From the NCBI GenBank assembly GCA_018697195.1, contig JAGMWU010000127.1:1-64000 (forward strand): a stretch of DNA of 64,000 nucleotides, in the 5' to 3' direction. Origin of the DNA: Certhia americana. Taxonomy: Eukaryota > Chordata > Aves > Passeriformes > Certhiidae. A program made the translations under genes and the position numbers. A model generated the notes under the pieces. That model ran no database searches. It was not told where the DNA came from and was given only the letters and a program-made list of their open reading frames with translations. The stretch's first letter is position 1; every line of letters begins with the position of its first letter. Positions 12,231 to 25,600 of the stretch are shown piece by piece.

Positions 12231-12238
12231 TGACGTCA
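12231..12238. promoter_or_regulatory. Perfect palindromic CRE (TGACGTCA)
   Basis: The eight-base consensus for CREB/ATF binding is present without mismatch in the GC-rich domain, about 690 bases upstream of the exon 1b start codon. A cAMP- or calcium-responsive input to a calcium channel promoter is plausible, but this is inference from the motif only. Confidence 0.6.
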
Positions 12239-12620
12239 AGGAGGCGAGCTGGAGCCGGCTGCTGCCTGGGGGAGTGGGGGACAGCCAGGGGAGCGGCGGG
12301 GGCCGGGCCGGGGCAGAGACCGAACAACGGCGCGGCCGGACAGCGGCTCGGCACCGCGCCCAGCGCCCCGCCCGCGGCACCGGCACCGGCACTGGCCCTG
12401 CTCATCAGACCCGCTCCCTAAACAGTGTGGGCTCTGCCCTGCGGTTCCACTACGGAATGCGAGTGTGAGCTGCGTTTCAAGGAGCACGGAGCCGCTTGCA
12501 TCGTGTGCGAGCGCTGAGCGAGGCGGCGGAGCGGGCTGCGGCTCCGTTCGAGCCCCCGCGGACCGGCAGACACGGGCACGGCAGGCAGGCAGCGGAAGGG
12601 AGAGATACCCAGGGGTGAGT

Positions 12621-12980
12621 TGCACAGACGAGAGGATGCACAGATGTTTAAACAGATTAATCAAGCCAGGATTTGAAAAATCCTTCGTGAAAACGCCAAA
12701 GTGCTCCGCTGGTATCCCACCACTTGCCTTAATTATGCCTGTCATTTGGCCCTCTATAATTGAAGCCTCCGCAGAGAGCAAAACCGACTCCTTTAAAATG
12801 ATATGCGAACTGAATGCAGTACATGTTAAACCTATCTGGACTCTCTGAGCTGCCATGTTAAACAAGAGATGCAGAGTCCTAAAACACCCCTCAGAGCCAC
12901 TGCAGAAGCTGCCACAGCCTGAAGAACTGAACCACTCTGACATGCACGGAGGTGAACACCTGATACCGTGTCCTACGTGC
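12621..12980. other. Unclassified sequence flanking exon 1b promoter, open on both strands
   Basis: The plus frame 12465-12848 (127 codons) and the minus frame 12988-12236 (250 codons) overlap here. Neither resembles a known protein. A plus-strand donor-like GGGGTGAGT at about 12613 could end a divergent noncoding exon. Balanced composition beside a promoter would fit a conserved regulatory block, but conservation cannot be judged here. Confidence 0.3.
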
Positions 12981-13088
12981 AAACCCATGGCTGTAGATCC
13001 TCGTCATAACCGAGTGTCCACCTAACATCACATGCATGCAATACTATTTGGAGAGCTGCAAACACCGTGGTTATTTCCTTTCAAGTGG

Positions 13089-13109
13089 TTTTCCATTTTA
13101 AATGGAAAA
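13089..13109. repeat. Short palindrome, 10-bp arms with one central base
   Basis: TTTTCCATTT, then T, then AAATGGAAAA. A perfect inverted repeat about 0.5 kb beyond the exon 1b promoter domain. Size and composition allow chance occurrence. Confidence 0.7.
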
Positions 13110-16100
13110 TAAAGAGTACTTATAATTGGTAATACCCCCCTAAAAGAAATACTTTTGAACAAACTTAGTGCCTTCTCTACAAATGCCTTTCGGTGGGCTG
13201 TATGAAATATCCATCTCTTCATGAGGCTTTTTCCCCTCCACTTTAATTGAGCTGTCTCTCAGCTGGACCTCAACATATTATGGAAAGCACCACCAGTAAC
13301 AGATTTAGGGAAACAAAACAAACAAACAAAACAAATTACCCAAAACCCAAGGAAAAGAAATACATCCATTTGGAACTACAAGCAAAACTAGAATAGATGT
13401 AAAGCACTTACCGAAAACTGGATGCAGCCAAATCACTTGTCCTAAATAAAGGTCATTTTGGTTTCTAATAACCACTGATCATCACAACTTCTGCATTAGA
13501 TGCTATTCAAAGGGTAATTAACCAACACCATATTGCCATTGACAGCATGTAGAGGCACAGCTTTATTTCTGACTCAGGAGGAAGAGTTCCTCTGAGCAAT
13601 TAAAATACTCTGTCCTCTCTTGCCTAGTTTTTCTCTAATAATGTCACATGCACTTACCCATTTAACTTACCAGATCAGGCAAGATCACAGCTAGAGGTAG
13701 AATGGCAATATATTGGCTTTCATTCTCAGTTCAAGTTTCCTTTTCTTAATAAAGTCAAGTCCTCCCTTCACCATTATAAAAAGGACTGAACAGAAAATAC
13801 TTCACTGCCTACATTTGTTGTGTGAATGTACATTTTGTTTTTCTCTTGTGACCACAAATCCTTGCCATTTTGGGTTGTGCTAACTCCATTTTTTCCACCC
13901 ATGAGTCAACTGAGCCTTGCATGATTCACCCTTGCATGGACAAAGTATCTTGATAAGTAAGTGCATGCTGATCACCCCTGCCCAGAAATCAAACACTGCT
14001 GGAGCACCTGTAAATATTTATTTTGTCTTTCTTAGGTCACATCCTTAGCTAGCTGAAGATTTACGTACAGTATTACTTAAACAGTTAAAATCCACATAGC
14101 CAGCTCACATATGTATGCAGGCACATACACAAGCTGTCTCTGACACCTACAAATCTTTTATCTCTGTTCTTTATCCCTCTCTCTCTGCCAAGCTCCCACA
14201 GTAGGACACAAGTTGGGCCAATTATAAAAAATCAAATACCGAAGAAAAATAGAACAAGAAACAAGACTATTATCTGGCATTAATTTCTCCAGCATAAATA
14301 AAATTCTACTATAACTTGAGGTTTCCTTACTCAGCAAATCTAATAAAATAATTTGCTATACAGAGAAGTAGAAAGAAACTGATTGTAGGATTAAGATGAA
14401 AAGATCCTGCTAATGAATCAGGTGGCATATCAGTGAACACCACACTTTCACCTAAAGCATTTGTATTGTCCAGGTACACAAAGAAGATGTAGTCCATGAA
14501 AGTAGGCTTGGTAAAGAGGCATTTGAAGTAAAGCTGCTTGTAAGATTTTTTTCTTAATGTGATTACTGAAATGTACATTTAATATGGATTCCATCAGGTA
14601 AGAACTTGAGGTTTTAACCTTCATAGAAACTAGGAAAATGAGCCTTCTTCAGAGTTCAATCCCCACTGAGACACACCCCAAGAGAATACAAGTGAGAGAT
14701 CAGCTTTAAAGAGAATTACAAAATAATTATTGTTTCAATGCAAAAGCTCTTAGTCCCTGCCTGATATGGCAGCCAGCAGATTTGGAGGTGAGATGTAAAG
14801 ATCAGACACAAGGGTATCTCCCACTGGCCTGCATCAGTGCTTGTGGACTTCCTCTAAGCACATGATGGACAAATGATCCAATGTATATTCAGCCTTAGGC
14901 CTCTCTAAGGTGGAGATACAAATTTTCCATTCAATGCAATGGTACAAGAAAAAAAATTGTTCTCCAGTTGCTCTGAGAACAACTGTGATGAGGGCCATAT
15001 AAAGCACCAAGTCAGAGATTCCTAAAAAACTGCCATTTAAAGTTATAAAGTGTCAAAAATTACTTGTAGGGTACATACTCTGAACATGTAAGTCCATTCT
15101 GCATGTCAGGAATGTTTTGTTCTGTGTACAATATAGCAGCTTTTCCCTTTTATCCAGCCTTATAAAGAGTATATTTGGCACAACAAAATCCAGTGTAGGA
15201 CCTGCACCCATCTTCAGAACAGAAATCACCTGAATAGGTTGTGCAGGAGAACATTTCCCTGCTTCCAAAACGAAGGAAGGGAAATTACTGTCATTCTGTA
15301 TGGAATGATGGGGCTAGAAAGCAATGGGATGAAAGAAGACCAGAGTGTGCAAAAACTCTGCACTGAACTATTTTTATAACTTCTAACATTATTTGTAAGG
15401 CTCTTTTAAGCAGTCTCAGTACTTCTAAAATGATGTAAGGTTTCCATTGGACCTGCTGCATAGGCTGTCTAATTGCAGTAGATTATGCTCACACTCTTTT
15501 GGCAGTAATGCCTTCTACTCTAAAAGAAATTATTCAAAAGTGGAAAAGAAATGTATTTTATCACAGAAATGGTACTAATGTTCACAATACAAATGCAATT
15601 CCTTCCAGGGCCAGCTCAGAGAAATTGTGACAGAGCTCTGTATTATTTTGCTGAAAGGTATTTTGTCCTAGGTTTTGCACTCCCACCAACAAACAGAGAA
15701 GGCTTCTTGTAAGAATCTGCACTTTTTTGCACCAAAGACTATGTGGTATTATTTTTTTCCACTTATTTTTTTCCACTGACAATTCCAGCCTAAAGCAATA
15801 GCCTGAGCAGTCCTAGGCACAGTAAAGAATCACTGTGCATGAACAACATGATACTCCTAACAACTCCTGTCATTTCTGACAAGACTGCACTGTTGGTCCA
15901 CACACAGTATTGGATATTTGCTGGTATTGCATGACTACAAGGTAAATTTTTAAAAATGAAATATTGATGACAATTTTTTCTCATATTTCAGGACTGCTCT
16001 GGTTAAGAATTGTTCTCCAAGTAATTTTTGATTCTTTTGAACTACATGCCATCTAAAAATATACCATCTTCTACACTTCTTATTTGTTAATGAAAAAAAA

Positions 16101-19100
16101 CCAAACAACTGTTTGAACCTATGAATACAGATTTATAAAAATGTTCTTTATTTGACTTTTCTTGGTTGCTTAATTTTAATTGAAATTAAAGCAACTGGTA
16201 ATCCTATCTAAAGCTATTCAAAGTACGATCAGGAAACTTCAGACATTTCAAAATTATCAGCTAGCTAGAACACAGGAGACATATTCAAGATTAAAAAAAA
16301 AAAATCTGGGATGGATGGGAAGCAAAAGACTGATGATCAAGATTTCTAGGTGATTTCATTTCTTAAAATCTGACAGATACATCCACACAGGAACTTTTGA
16401 AATTTTATACAGTGAAAAAGACTGATTTTCAAAGTCAAGTTGGAAAACTTAGCTGCATCTTTCACATTCAAATTAAAAGAAGTGGTTAGTTGACCTTGAA
16501 TTTTCAGTTATTAGCTTTTATATTTACATGTAAATGTTGCCAAGCAACTACAAAAAGTTAGAAGGGAAATTATAAGATTATCGAGGCTGTTGTATGTCCC
16601 ACTGTATTAAGGCCTAGTATTGGTAAATGACAGAAAATATTAGACCTAAGTAGAAAAAAAAAGAATGAAATAATTGACAGTTGGGTAGGAAAACAGCTAG
16701 TAAGGAGAATAAATGGTCAACAGACATAGAAGAGAAGGAAGTAGATAAAATTGATGGCATTCAAGTAGGTTTTGGTTTTCTAGACTATAGAAGCCTCTCA
16801 AGAGTAACGTGGATGTCTGGAAGCGGGATTTTATTCAAATCTCATGGGCTATCCTAGCTGTCAGCTGTGATATGTGACTCAATGGTGGTGGCAGAAGTGT
16901 TTGTTTTTTTTAATTTCAGCAGTAGAAATGGAAGAAGTCACCATTTATCCCTGTAAACAGGTGATTGATGTTTGATTACTATGCAGCATTGCATGAATCC
17001 ATGCACAATTTTAATGTGTAACACCAAACAACTGCTTGAACACTCTGAAAAACAAAATATGCATTTGTCCCAAGTTAAAATATAAATGCAGCTATGCTAA
17101 TCAGACTCAAAAAAGCCTTTGGCAGTTTTCATTATGCCATCATCGTCATGGATACCTGGCCAGGGAGGAAGGTTTAACACCTTTGTAGAATTTAAACATA
17201 AAAGTATTGTCTGGAAAAATTTGGTGGCTCTACCATAAAAGTTTAAAGGAAAGACCCAAACACAAGGTGTTGTACTCTTTCTATTTTAAAGAAGAAATAA
17301 TTGAGTGTATCTAGATTGGTTACATACTAATACAAAGTGATTTAAACTCAGCATTGTTTCATTAGTTTCCACCAATTTTTTTTTTTTTTTTTTTAAGAGA
17401 GAAAAAAGCAAAATTGCTGCTGTTAATACTAGTCTACAATCATCAGTTAAACAAAAGATGTGAGCTTATCATGTATATAAGGAGATGTACAATGAAAAAT
17501 TAAATTGTAAACCAGCCAGCCTGCACTGGTGAAAATAATAATGCAAACTCTTGAGTGCATCTTAGATAGTTGCCCGCAGCTTACACAGCAAAAATTGAGA
17601 GCTTACTACTATTCTAATCTTCCATCATAGTTCTAGAAAATACTCAAGAATATGGAGTTTTCAGCTTGTTCTTAACTAAGAACCACATAGAATTTTGCAC
17701 TTTAGGATTTAGGGCAATCACAAAGAGACTATTTTGGAAGGGAGGGATTGCAAGTTGCTGAGGAAGACCTGACAGTGACTAGAAGAATTACATGATGCTG
17801 ACATTTGGAAACCTCAGTGGACCTAATTAGCAAACAATGAAAACTACACAAAGTGAAAATAAGAAGGCAATGCAGAAAAACATATTTAGCTAGGACAACC
17901 AAATCCAAGTATAAAATTCATAAACTGAGTTCAAAAAAGAGAAAAAAAAAAAAAATATTAGGGTGGGCTGTAAGACTAAGTTCCTTCCTTGTCTTTTGGA
18001 ATTTAAAGATTCAAAACTTTTAAATATGCTTTGTCAACACAGAAAATTATTGACAAACTCAAAGATGCCAGCAATTTGGAGTTCTGACAGATTCTGGAGG
18101 ATTTGCAATAATCACTAATGAGATAAAATGGTCTAAAAATACATCATCTTACGTACAGCTGCAAGGAAGATGATTAGATTAATTTGTTAGAATAGTCAGG
18201 TAATGTGATGTTGGCCTGATATACAATGTCAATATTTCATCTTCAACAATGACTCTTTCTATACTGAAGGGCTACACTGCTTATTAAGTGTAGCTGGTTA
18301 TAATGCAATTTTTGTAGTGTTCCTCTGGATTTCTTTCCCCCCAATTATTCCTCTCCAAGATGAAGAAAAACACAACTAACCCAGCAATCAGCCTCTGTTT
18401 CAACTGCAGCAACTTTATTTTGTTTGATGTTAAAATCTGTCCCACAACTTGCAGCTCTCCTATTGCCTCCTATTAAGATGACTGGCAATCGTGTTTAGTG
18501 GAATAATGATTTTGTGGCCAATTCAAAAATGGCACTAAGTTACATACCACATGTAGCAATGCTTGATTTCAACCCCATTTTCCAGAATTGTACGGTTACA
18601 TACTATAGACAAAACAGAGTTATCTCAGCACCACCTAAACATTGTTTTTGATTTTTTTGCAAACTGCTCTTTAAAACAAAATTTGTTCCAATAGATTGCT
18701 CTCTTTATTAAAAAAAAAAAAAAATTTAAAAAATTTGCCAAAACACCAAAAGCAGATGCTACACAAACCCTAATGGAATTGGTTACATCGTCAGTGTTAA
18801 AAATGTATATTCCATTAAGAGGCCATCTTGACTAATCCCTCTGCTAGGACATCTAAAAACTCATATAGTGGGACTTTATAAAAATGTTACCGAAGTTCTA
18901 GAAGCACTAAACAAAGTGTCTGGAGGAGCTTTTTGCCATTGAGATATTAATGGTATCCTGAAAAGGTTCCTGAACAGCCTATAAATTAAATCTGCTTCCA
19001 TTGCACAGACCCGGACTTGCACACAACAGTTACTCAAATATTCAATAGCACAATAGTTATTCAATTTAAAAATGGTTGTGTGGCTGTTACTGGGAGCTCC

Positions 19101-19638
19101 AAGACTGCTGAAAATAATTCCAAATACTTGTAGTAATATGTAATGGGCAGCTGCCTGAATATGTGCTCTGCAAAGCTTCCTCAGCTGCAGTGGAACCTTG
19201 ATGGAACAGAAGCAGAAAAACAGATGAAGTGACAGGCAGCAAAGTTGAGAGCATTCTTCGATTTAGATGATAATACAGTAAGGTAGTAGAAATGTTCATT
19301 GTGTTTTCAGTTTCTAAAAAAAAATCTGAAAAAACGTTATACTGTTATTTGAAATACCTCTCCAACATGCAATCAGAACAGTATATTTATGTCTCAACTT
19401 CTAATTCTCCCACCTTTGCTTAAACATGCAGACAAGCAAAATAAAACAATAAACAACTTTAAAATCTTTACTCACTGGTTCTACATATTCTGAAGGAATT
19501 ATTTATATTTCCTTAATAGAAATGGTTAAGAGTTCAGTTATTTTACAATGCCGTCAATGTGTACACTAGTTTATAAGAGTGGCATCTTCAGAACTCCAGG
19601 AAACCATGAATGACCAAGCTAAGCTTCTAACATGCACA

Positions 19639-19691
19639 AGAAGAGGAGAAGGAAGGAAAGAAGGAAAGAAAGCAAGCAAGAAGAGAAAGAT
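19639..19691 (+). repeat. GA-rich (GGAA/GAAA) simple repeat
   Basis: Almost pure purine tract of AAGG, GAAA and GCAA units in intronic sequence. Confidence 0.85.
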
Positions 19692-22600
19692 GACAAAGAA
19701 GAGACAGTTTTATCTGAAAGTAATGTATCACAAGAAGTAAGTTTTCCAGATCAGGTTTAATATCCTCCTTGATTTAGGGGAGAGTAAGAAAGAAATAGAG
19801 AAAGACCACCTTCTGCTTGAACTTCAAGTGGCAATAGTTTTACTCTGAGGGGAAAACAGGTAGGTTTTCAGAACAGGTTACATCACTGACTAATACTGCT
19901 TCAACTATTATTCATAATTCACCCTTTTTTAAAGCACAATGGAAATTTTAAATCCTTATTTGATATTTACTTTTACACTGTGGGAAGAGAAACTAATAAT
20001 TTTTAATAAGAATAAACAAAAACAAGTAAACAAATAAAAATAGAATGGAAAGTTCATGCCAATTACACATATAGCAAGCTCATGTAATTGCATATTTTCA
20101 TTCTTTGACATTATCCTTCTTTCCTGTCCCCATCTCCTCAGCTTTTTGTGCTGTTTTCTTAAATCAGAAAAAAAAAAAAAAAAAACAGGAGTTGTAAAGA
20201 ACTGAGGTCTTGATCCTGATAAAATGTAATGATACTTTTCATAGCTAATCTTTCAAATTGGTAAAAATCCATAAATGCCTGACCCTATCTTGCACAAGAA
20301 CCAAACTGTTCAGAGAACAGAAGCCCCACTTCCCACTTTGTTCCCCAACTTTTCAGATGTCCTCTATGTCTCATTTACCTGTGTTTCCATAAGACAGTGT
20401 GAGTCTTGTGACTTCAGAAAATAATGGGGTGAATAAAACCAAGATGAACATTACGGATCTGGCTCCTTAACAACTAAATCCCTGAAGAAGTCTCTATCCA
20501 GTTCCTTAGTTTCTTCTTCTAGACTTCCAGAGCCAAACAAAGCCATGCTCCTTACAAACAGGCCTGAGTGACAGTGCTCATAACATAAAACACTGCATTA
20601 TCCAACTTGACATGAAAATCTCTTTCACACTGTGAGCTGTCAGGCAGTTGACCATCTTTCTTTAGTCTGAAGAGTTCTTCTCTTACATCAAACGAACACA
20701 AAAGGCTCAAAATCTTGCTCAGTTCCTTCTGTATCATTGCAATGCAAAAGGCTTGATCATTTTGTTACTTAACAGAGTAACTGTTGGACATCTTTCCTCA
20801 TAAGTCTCATAGAAGAGTCTGCCATTTACAATTATTGTATCATCTGCTGCCATCTCCTGAAGAAACACAGCTTGAACTTTGGAGAAAGGCAGGGAAATGG
20901 AGACATCCACATTCTGAGCTTTCTACTGGTCAGTGCTGCCTGTCAGTCCCAAAGGAAAAGCATAGCCTGAAAGTTCCAGGCGGATAGATTCTGAGAGTGT
21001 AGGAAATGATAATATGGGACTTTTACTTCCCTCTGATTCCATTTCTCTCCCACTTGTATCCATGGTGTTTGTGACAATTGCTGTCACACACAACAGGGGC
21101 TGCTGGTTGCACTGCAGCCTGAGGAAGGAACTCTTATCATCACGAGCACAACCGCAGAGCTTGTGCACTACAGAGCAGAGAAAATACACAGTACACAGAC
21201 TGCCCGAAGAGCACCCGATTTAATAAGGCATGTGGCTGCTGTTCTAACATGAACAGGCATAGACTTGTGCCCAAGGGATGGACTGACAGATTACACATTT
21301 TGAATATCTGTATTTAGCTCTACACTACTGTACTGCTGTTTTTGCAGCCCAGCGGATGTCTAGAAGAAAAAGACATCAATTAGTCAAAGAAGGAAGAAAC
21401 TAGAGAGGAAATTCTGCTCTCAAAATAAAATAGGTTGACAGAAGAAGAATGCTATGGAGAAGGGGAAAAGAAAGCAAAAAAAAAAAAGAAAGAAAAAATG
21501 CGCAACAAAACCTTAAACAAACCCTGCTTGGCCCAGTGACCCAAAGACATGCCTGTAAGATGATCCTGACCACAGCCTGAAATGACTCCATATCTATACA
21601 TACATAAATCTCCCTTTTTGTGCTGGTGTATCAGCTTCAGTTTACCAGAAATAGAACTATAAAAATAGATCTATAACCATATATAAACAATTTTTTCTTC
21701 TGCGCTCCTCCAGTTTTTAAAAATCATTTTAAAATCATACAGCTATTTTTAAACTAGATTTTTGCAGCTTAACTGGCCTAGCATATCAAAACAATGTAGT
21801 CATCAAGAGAATTACAAAGATAGGGGAACAAGCACACTATGAAAGAATGGCAGATGGTATTATTGTCAAAATGGAAGTGAGCTGGTGGTCAAGTCTAATA
21901 ATTCATTGAAAGCTACATCATGCCTGAACTTTCACACATGAAGAACACAAGGTTTAAATGTCTTAATTTATTTTTAAAATATTCTACTGATGAATAACAA
22001 GCAGAACCCACAGCTGCTCCCCAGTGCAGGGGAAATCCACATGCTTTCCTGGGGAACTAAACATATATGTTTCCTAAGACCAAAACGGTTTCTAGAGAAG
22101 CTGTTGAATCTGACAAGATCTCACACAAGAATTATACCAATGTAGGTCAGTTGCCTTTACCAAATTACTCCCAACTTACATTATTACAAATGAGATCACG
22201 ATGCCATTTAGTCGTCAATGGAAGTAAAATCTAACCCATAAAGATGCATCTGCACTTCAGTATTCAGCAGAATGGAAGTGATGAATCACACTCTTGCCCT
22301 AAGAGTGACACAAAGGAGCAATCAGCTTGAGCTGATGTTCTGGCACCAGTTAAGAACACACTTGTGACTCCCTGTGTTCTAAGTTCCTCAGTCCTTGAGA
22401 TGAAGCTCCCATAGTTTGCAGCAGCATAAAATACAGTCACTGAAGACATTCAAAGTGCCTCACATCTGAAAAAAAACTGAAGCACACACAAAAGTGTTCA
22501 AAAATAATTGACATTTGAGTTAAAGCTTCATTTTGAATTAACAACACACTGTACTTTGAAATTGGAATTGAAAAAATGCCATGTGAAATGATTTACTATT

Positions 22601-25600
22601 GGAAGAACTTGGTCAGAATATGAATATAAAAAGGCTCAGTGAGATGTAGAATGACCATAAATTGTTGAGCAACCCATTGTATGTTCCAATTACAGAGAGG
22701 TTGCACACTAGGAAGCACAGTGAAACCCAAACCACAGTTTTGTTAGCTCAGTACTTCTTCCAGGAGAAAATGAGATCTGGTGACCAGCTCCACTACATCT
22801 GCTGTCACCGTAATTTCTTCTTGAAGTCCCATTGGATTAGTAACTACAACTGATTTTGCAGGAGTGCGATTGCTGGTACTATGGAAAGTAAGACAGCTAA
22901 AAGCTACACTGGAGTGAAGAACCAAATTGCCATGTTTACACAGAATTTTAGCTCTGTAAAGCATTGCAAAATATTGACTAATTAATTCTTAGAATACTCA
23001 TGAAGATAGAAAATAAGATCTTGTTCTTTATGCTTGGTTTCAGCCTGACTACATCGCAGGGATCTTGGAAACTTTGTAGCAAAATGACACTTGTGGAGGC
23101 AAGAGGCAATGCATTTTCAAATAAAGCAGGATGTCTGGTCAATCCTGTGCTAGGAAATTAAAAGGTGAGTAGGTGGCTGCCTTACAGTATTCCTGGACGT
23201 TAACACTCCCCTCTCTGTCCATAAATACCTCTGAGAATAAATGTTTAATGGTCCCTCACAGAAAAGCATATTTCTTGAACTCTGTAGCTTAAAAAGAGTT
23301 CTTTGGTTTTTTGAAAGAAAACTTCAGTTCCATGCCAGCTTCCATCTACTTTTTGTCTTTCTTTTTAATACTTAGGCTCCAACATACAACAAATATTCTC
23401 TTCTTAGTAGATCAAACAAGACTCTTAGACATGTTAGGCCTTCAAAGACAAAATGACTGGTACACCACGGGGGTCAAGAGTAAGGGGTGAAAGCTAAATC
23501 ACAACTGGACTCCCAATTAATTTGCTGTTTCCTTGTTTGTCAGCCATGAATAAGGAAAGCTACATGACTAAGGCCATCCTTTCCAAGCTGGTGGAGCCAG
23601 ATGGTGTGATGTGATGGAGTTAATATTAATGTTTGCATGCTGCCTTTTCTTGACTAATCAAGAGTACTGCTTCACGCTGGTTTGGGGAAGAAGGCTGCAA
23701 AGCCAAGGAGATGTGTCATTCTGAGGAAACATGAAGCAGAAATTTCTCCTTGTTCAGACAGGATTTTGTTTCTAGAGTCAGTAGCCAAAGTTTTAACTTT
23801 GATTTTTAACTTCAAATTTTTATTTATGCAAGTTGTCACAGTATTGGGAATACCCATCTTAAAAATGCATTAATTTTTTGTTTTTCTTTTGAGTTGCAGG
23901 TCATTGCTCTGTGGGCCCTTCTCTTCCCCCCAGATTGTGCTCTAAGATATTTGAAAAGCCAAAGCAGTAACTCACAAGTCGTTCCTTTTCCACCCTGCCA
24001 CAATTTAGCACTTTACAATGAATGTGCAAGAGTTCCTTTCATTGAGCTGAAAAACCACCACAATATGTTACATCCTTTTCAGGAGTTTCAGAACAGAAAT
24101 TCAGGATATTTCTTTATTCTTTCAATCCCACCAGTGTAGGATTTCTCAAATAAGGAAGCATTTGCAAACAACCCAAACTTGGATACAATTTTGATACTGT
24201 AGCATTAACAATTGCTGCCACCTTCCAATCACTTGGGCCAGTAGGACTTTCATTCATTTGGGTAAAATGTTAATCAACCTTAATAGTGACTTCAGATCAA
24301 TAAGAACTTCATCATTTCAGATACTGTTGCTTTTCATTTTTAATAAGGATGGATTTTCAAGTCCACATAAGTTTCCCTCACAGGCAAACAAGAGAAATTT
24401 TAATCCTAAATAATACAGTTTTTAATTGCAATCTACTTCTAGAACACAGTTTCATCTTAATATATTGTACTTGATTGGTTATGGAATCACCACCTATCTT
24501 CCCTGAGTAAGCAAAATTATTTTTCTAATATTATTTGCCTTTGTTTTAATTGGAGAGATCTCATCTTTATGGCTTGTGCTTTGATACTTGGTATATTCTC
24601 TTCTTTAATAAGCAGTAATTCAAGTAGCAGTCTTTGCATTCTATAACTATAAAAAATACAGAATTTTTAAAAATTTGGTTTCTTTATTATATTTAGTAGC
24701 ACTACAAAACCTAGTCTGGAAAAAAATATTTTCAGCTAAATTACATTATCGAATTTCATGCAATTTCTATTAACAATATGAACTAAAATCTGGTTTGGCT
24801 TTTCATACTGAAGTGGTACATCTGATCTTCTCAGGCACAAATGCTATTTTTAAATAAAAAACTGCTTCTATAAATATTTCAGCTTTAAACACCCATAATT
24901 CAGTTTCTCTTTTTTTTACATCAAGAATTGCAGCAGGGCCTTGGAGAGGTTAAACAACTACAAAAAAACCTAACATCCACTTAATGACTGCTAGTAGCAT
25001 TTCCCCATGTTCAAAGCAGACTGTCCATAATTCAGAGGACAAGACAAGGTCACTAATAAACATCAGTGAACTGTATCTGCTTTTGCAAGCTACATATAAA
25101 AATACTGCATCCCTAGGAACACAAAACAGACATAATAGAATGGTTCACATCAGAACACACAAACACAAGAAGCTAATCATCTTTTGATTGCAAAAGGCTC
25201 TGGCTCAATTATTTTGCAACACTAGCAGCAGTCTCTTTTGTGTAGGGTTAAAAGAAAGGAAAGAAGTTGCTTTTTGGCTTTAAGCAATCAGAACTAATGC
25301 CAGGACCAAATTAAGCTCTTTGTAGACAAAAGTAAAAGGCTGCATTTGGCCTGCTACCATCTACACATTTGGCAGAGCTGGACCCAAAAAAATTACAGTG
25401 CACATCATGAAGGCATCACCAGCTGAATTACCCTCTCCCACCAGAAAACACACATGCAGCAGGGTGGGAATGAAGCTGTTTTCCACCACCTTATTTCTTC
25501 TGAATGTAAAAAGTTATTCCAGAAGGCACCACTTACCTGTAGCTGTGTGTACCACAGAATATCCAAAAAAGCAAAAGCACACTGCACTGCCCTCTCCACA

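Larger units (their letters stand above)
11542..12620 (-). promoter_or_regulatory. CACNA1C: CACNA1C exon 1b 5'UTR and CpG-rich promoter domain
   Basis: Immediately upstream of exon 1b on the minus strand the sequence is first pyrimidine-rich (C-runs at 11781-11824), then strongly GC- and CpG-rich between about 11945 and 12610. It has a full CRE and many GC boxes but no TATA box. I infer that the exon 1b transcripts start here and that the first several hundred bases are 5' untranslated sequence. A minus-strand open frame of 163 codons (12202 to 11711) would then be an upstream ORF if transcription starts beyond 12202. Exact start sites are not determinable. Confidence 0.65.

Noticed and set aside
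12236..12988. 250-codon minus-strand open frame
   Set aside because: Much of it is GC-rich promoter DNA where stops are rare. Composition is skewed to Ser, Pro, Arg and Gly and no domain is recognisable. Mentioned only as an observation.
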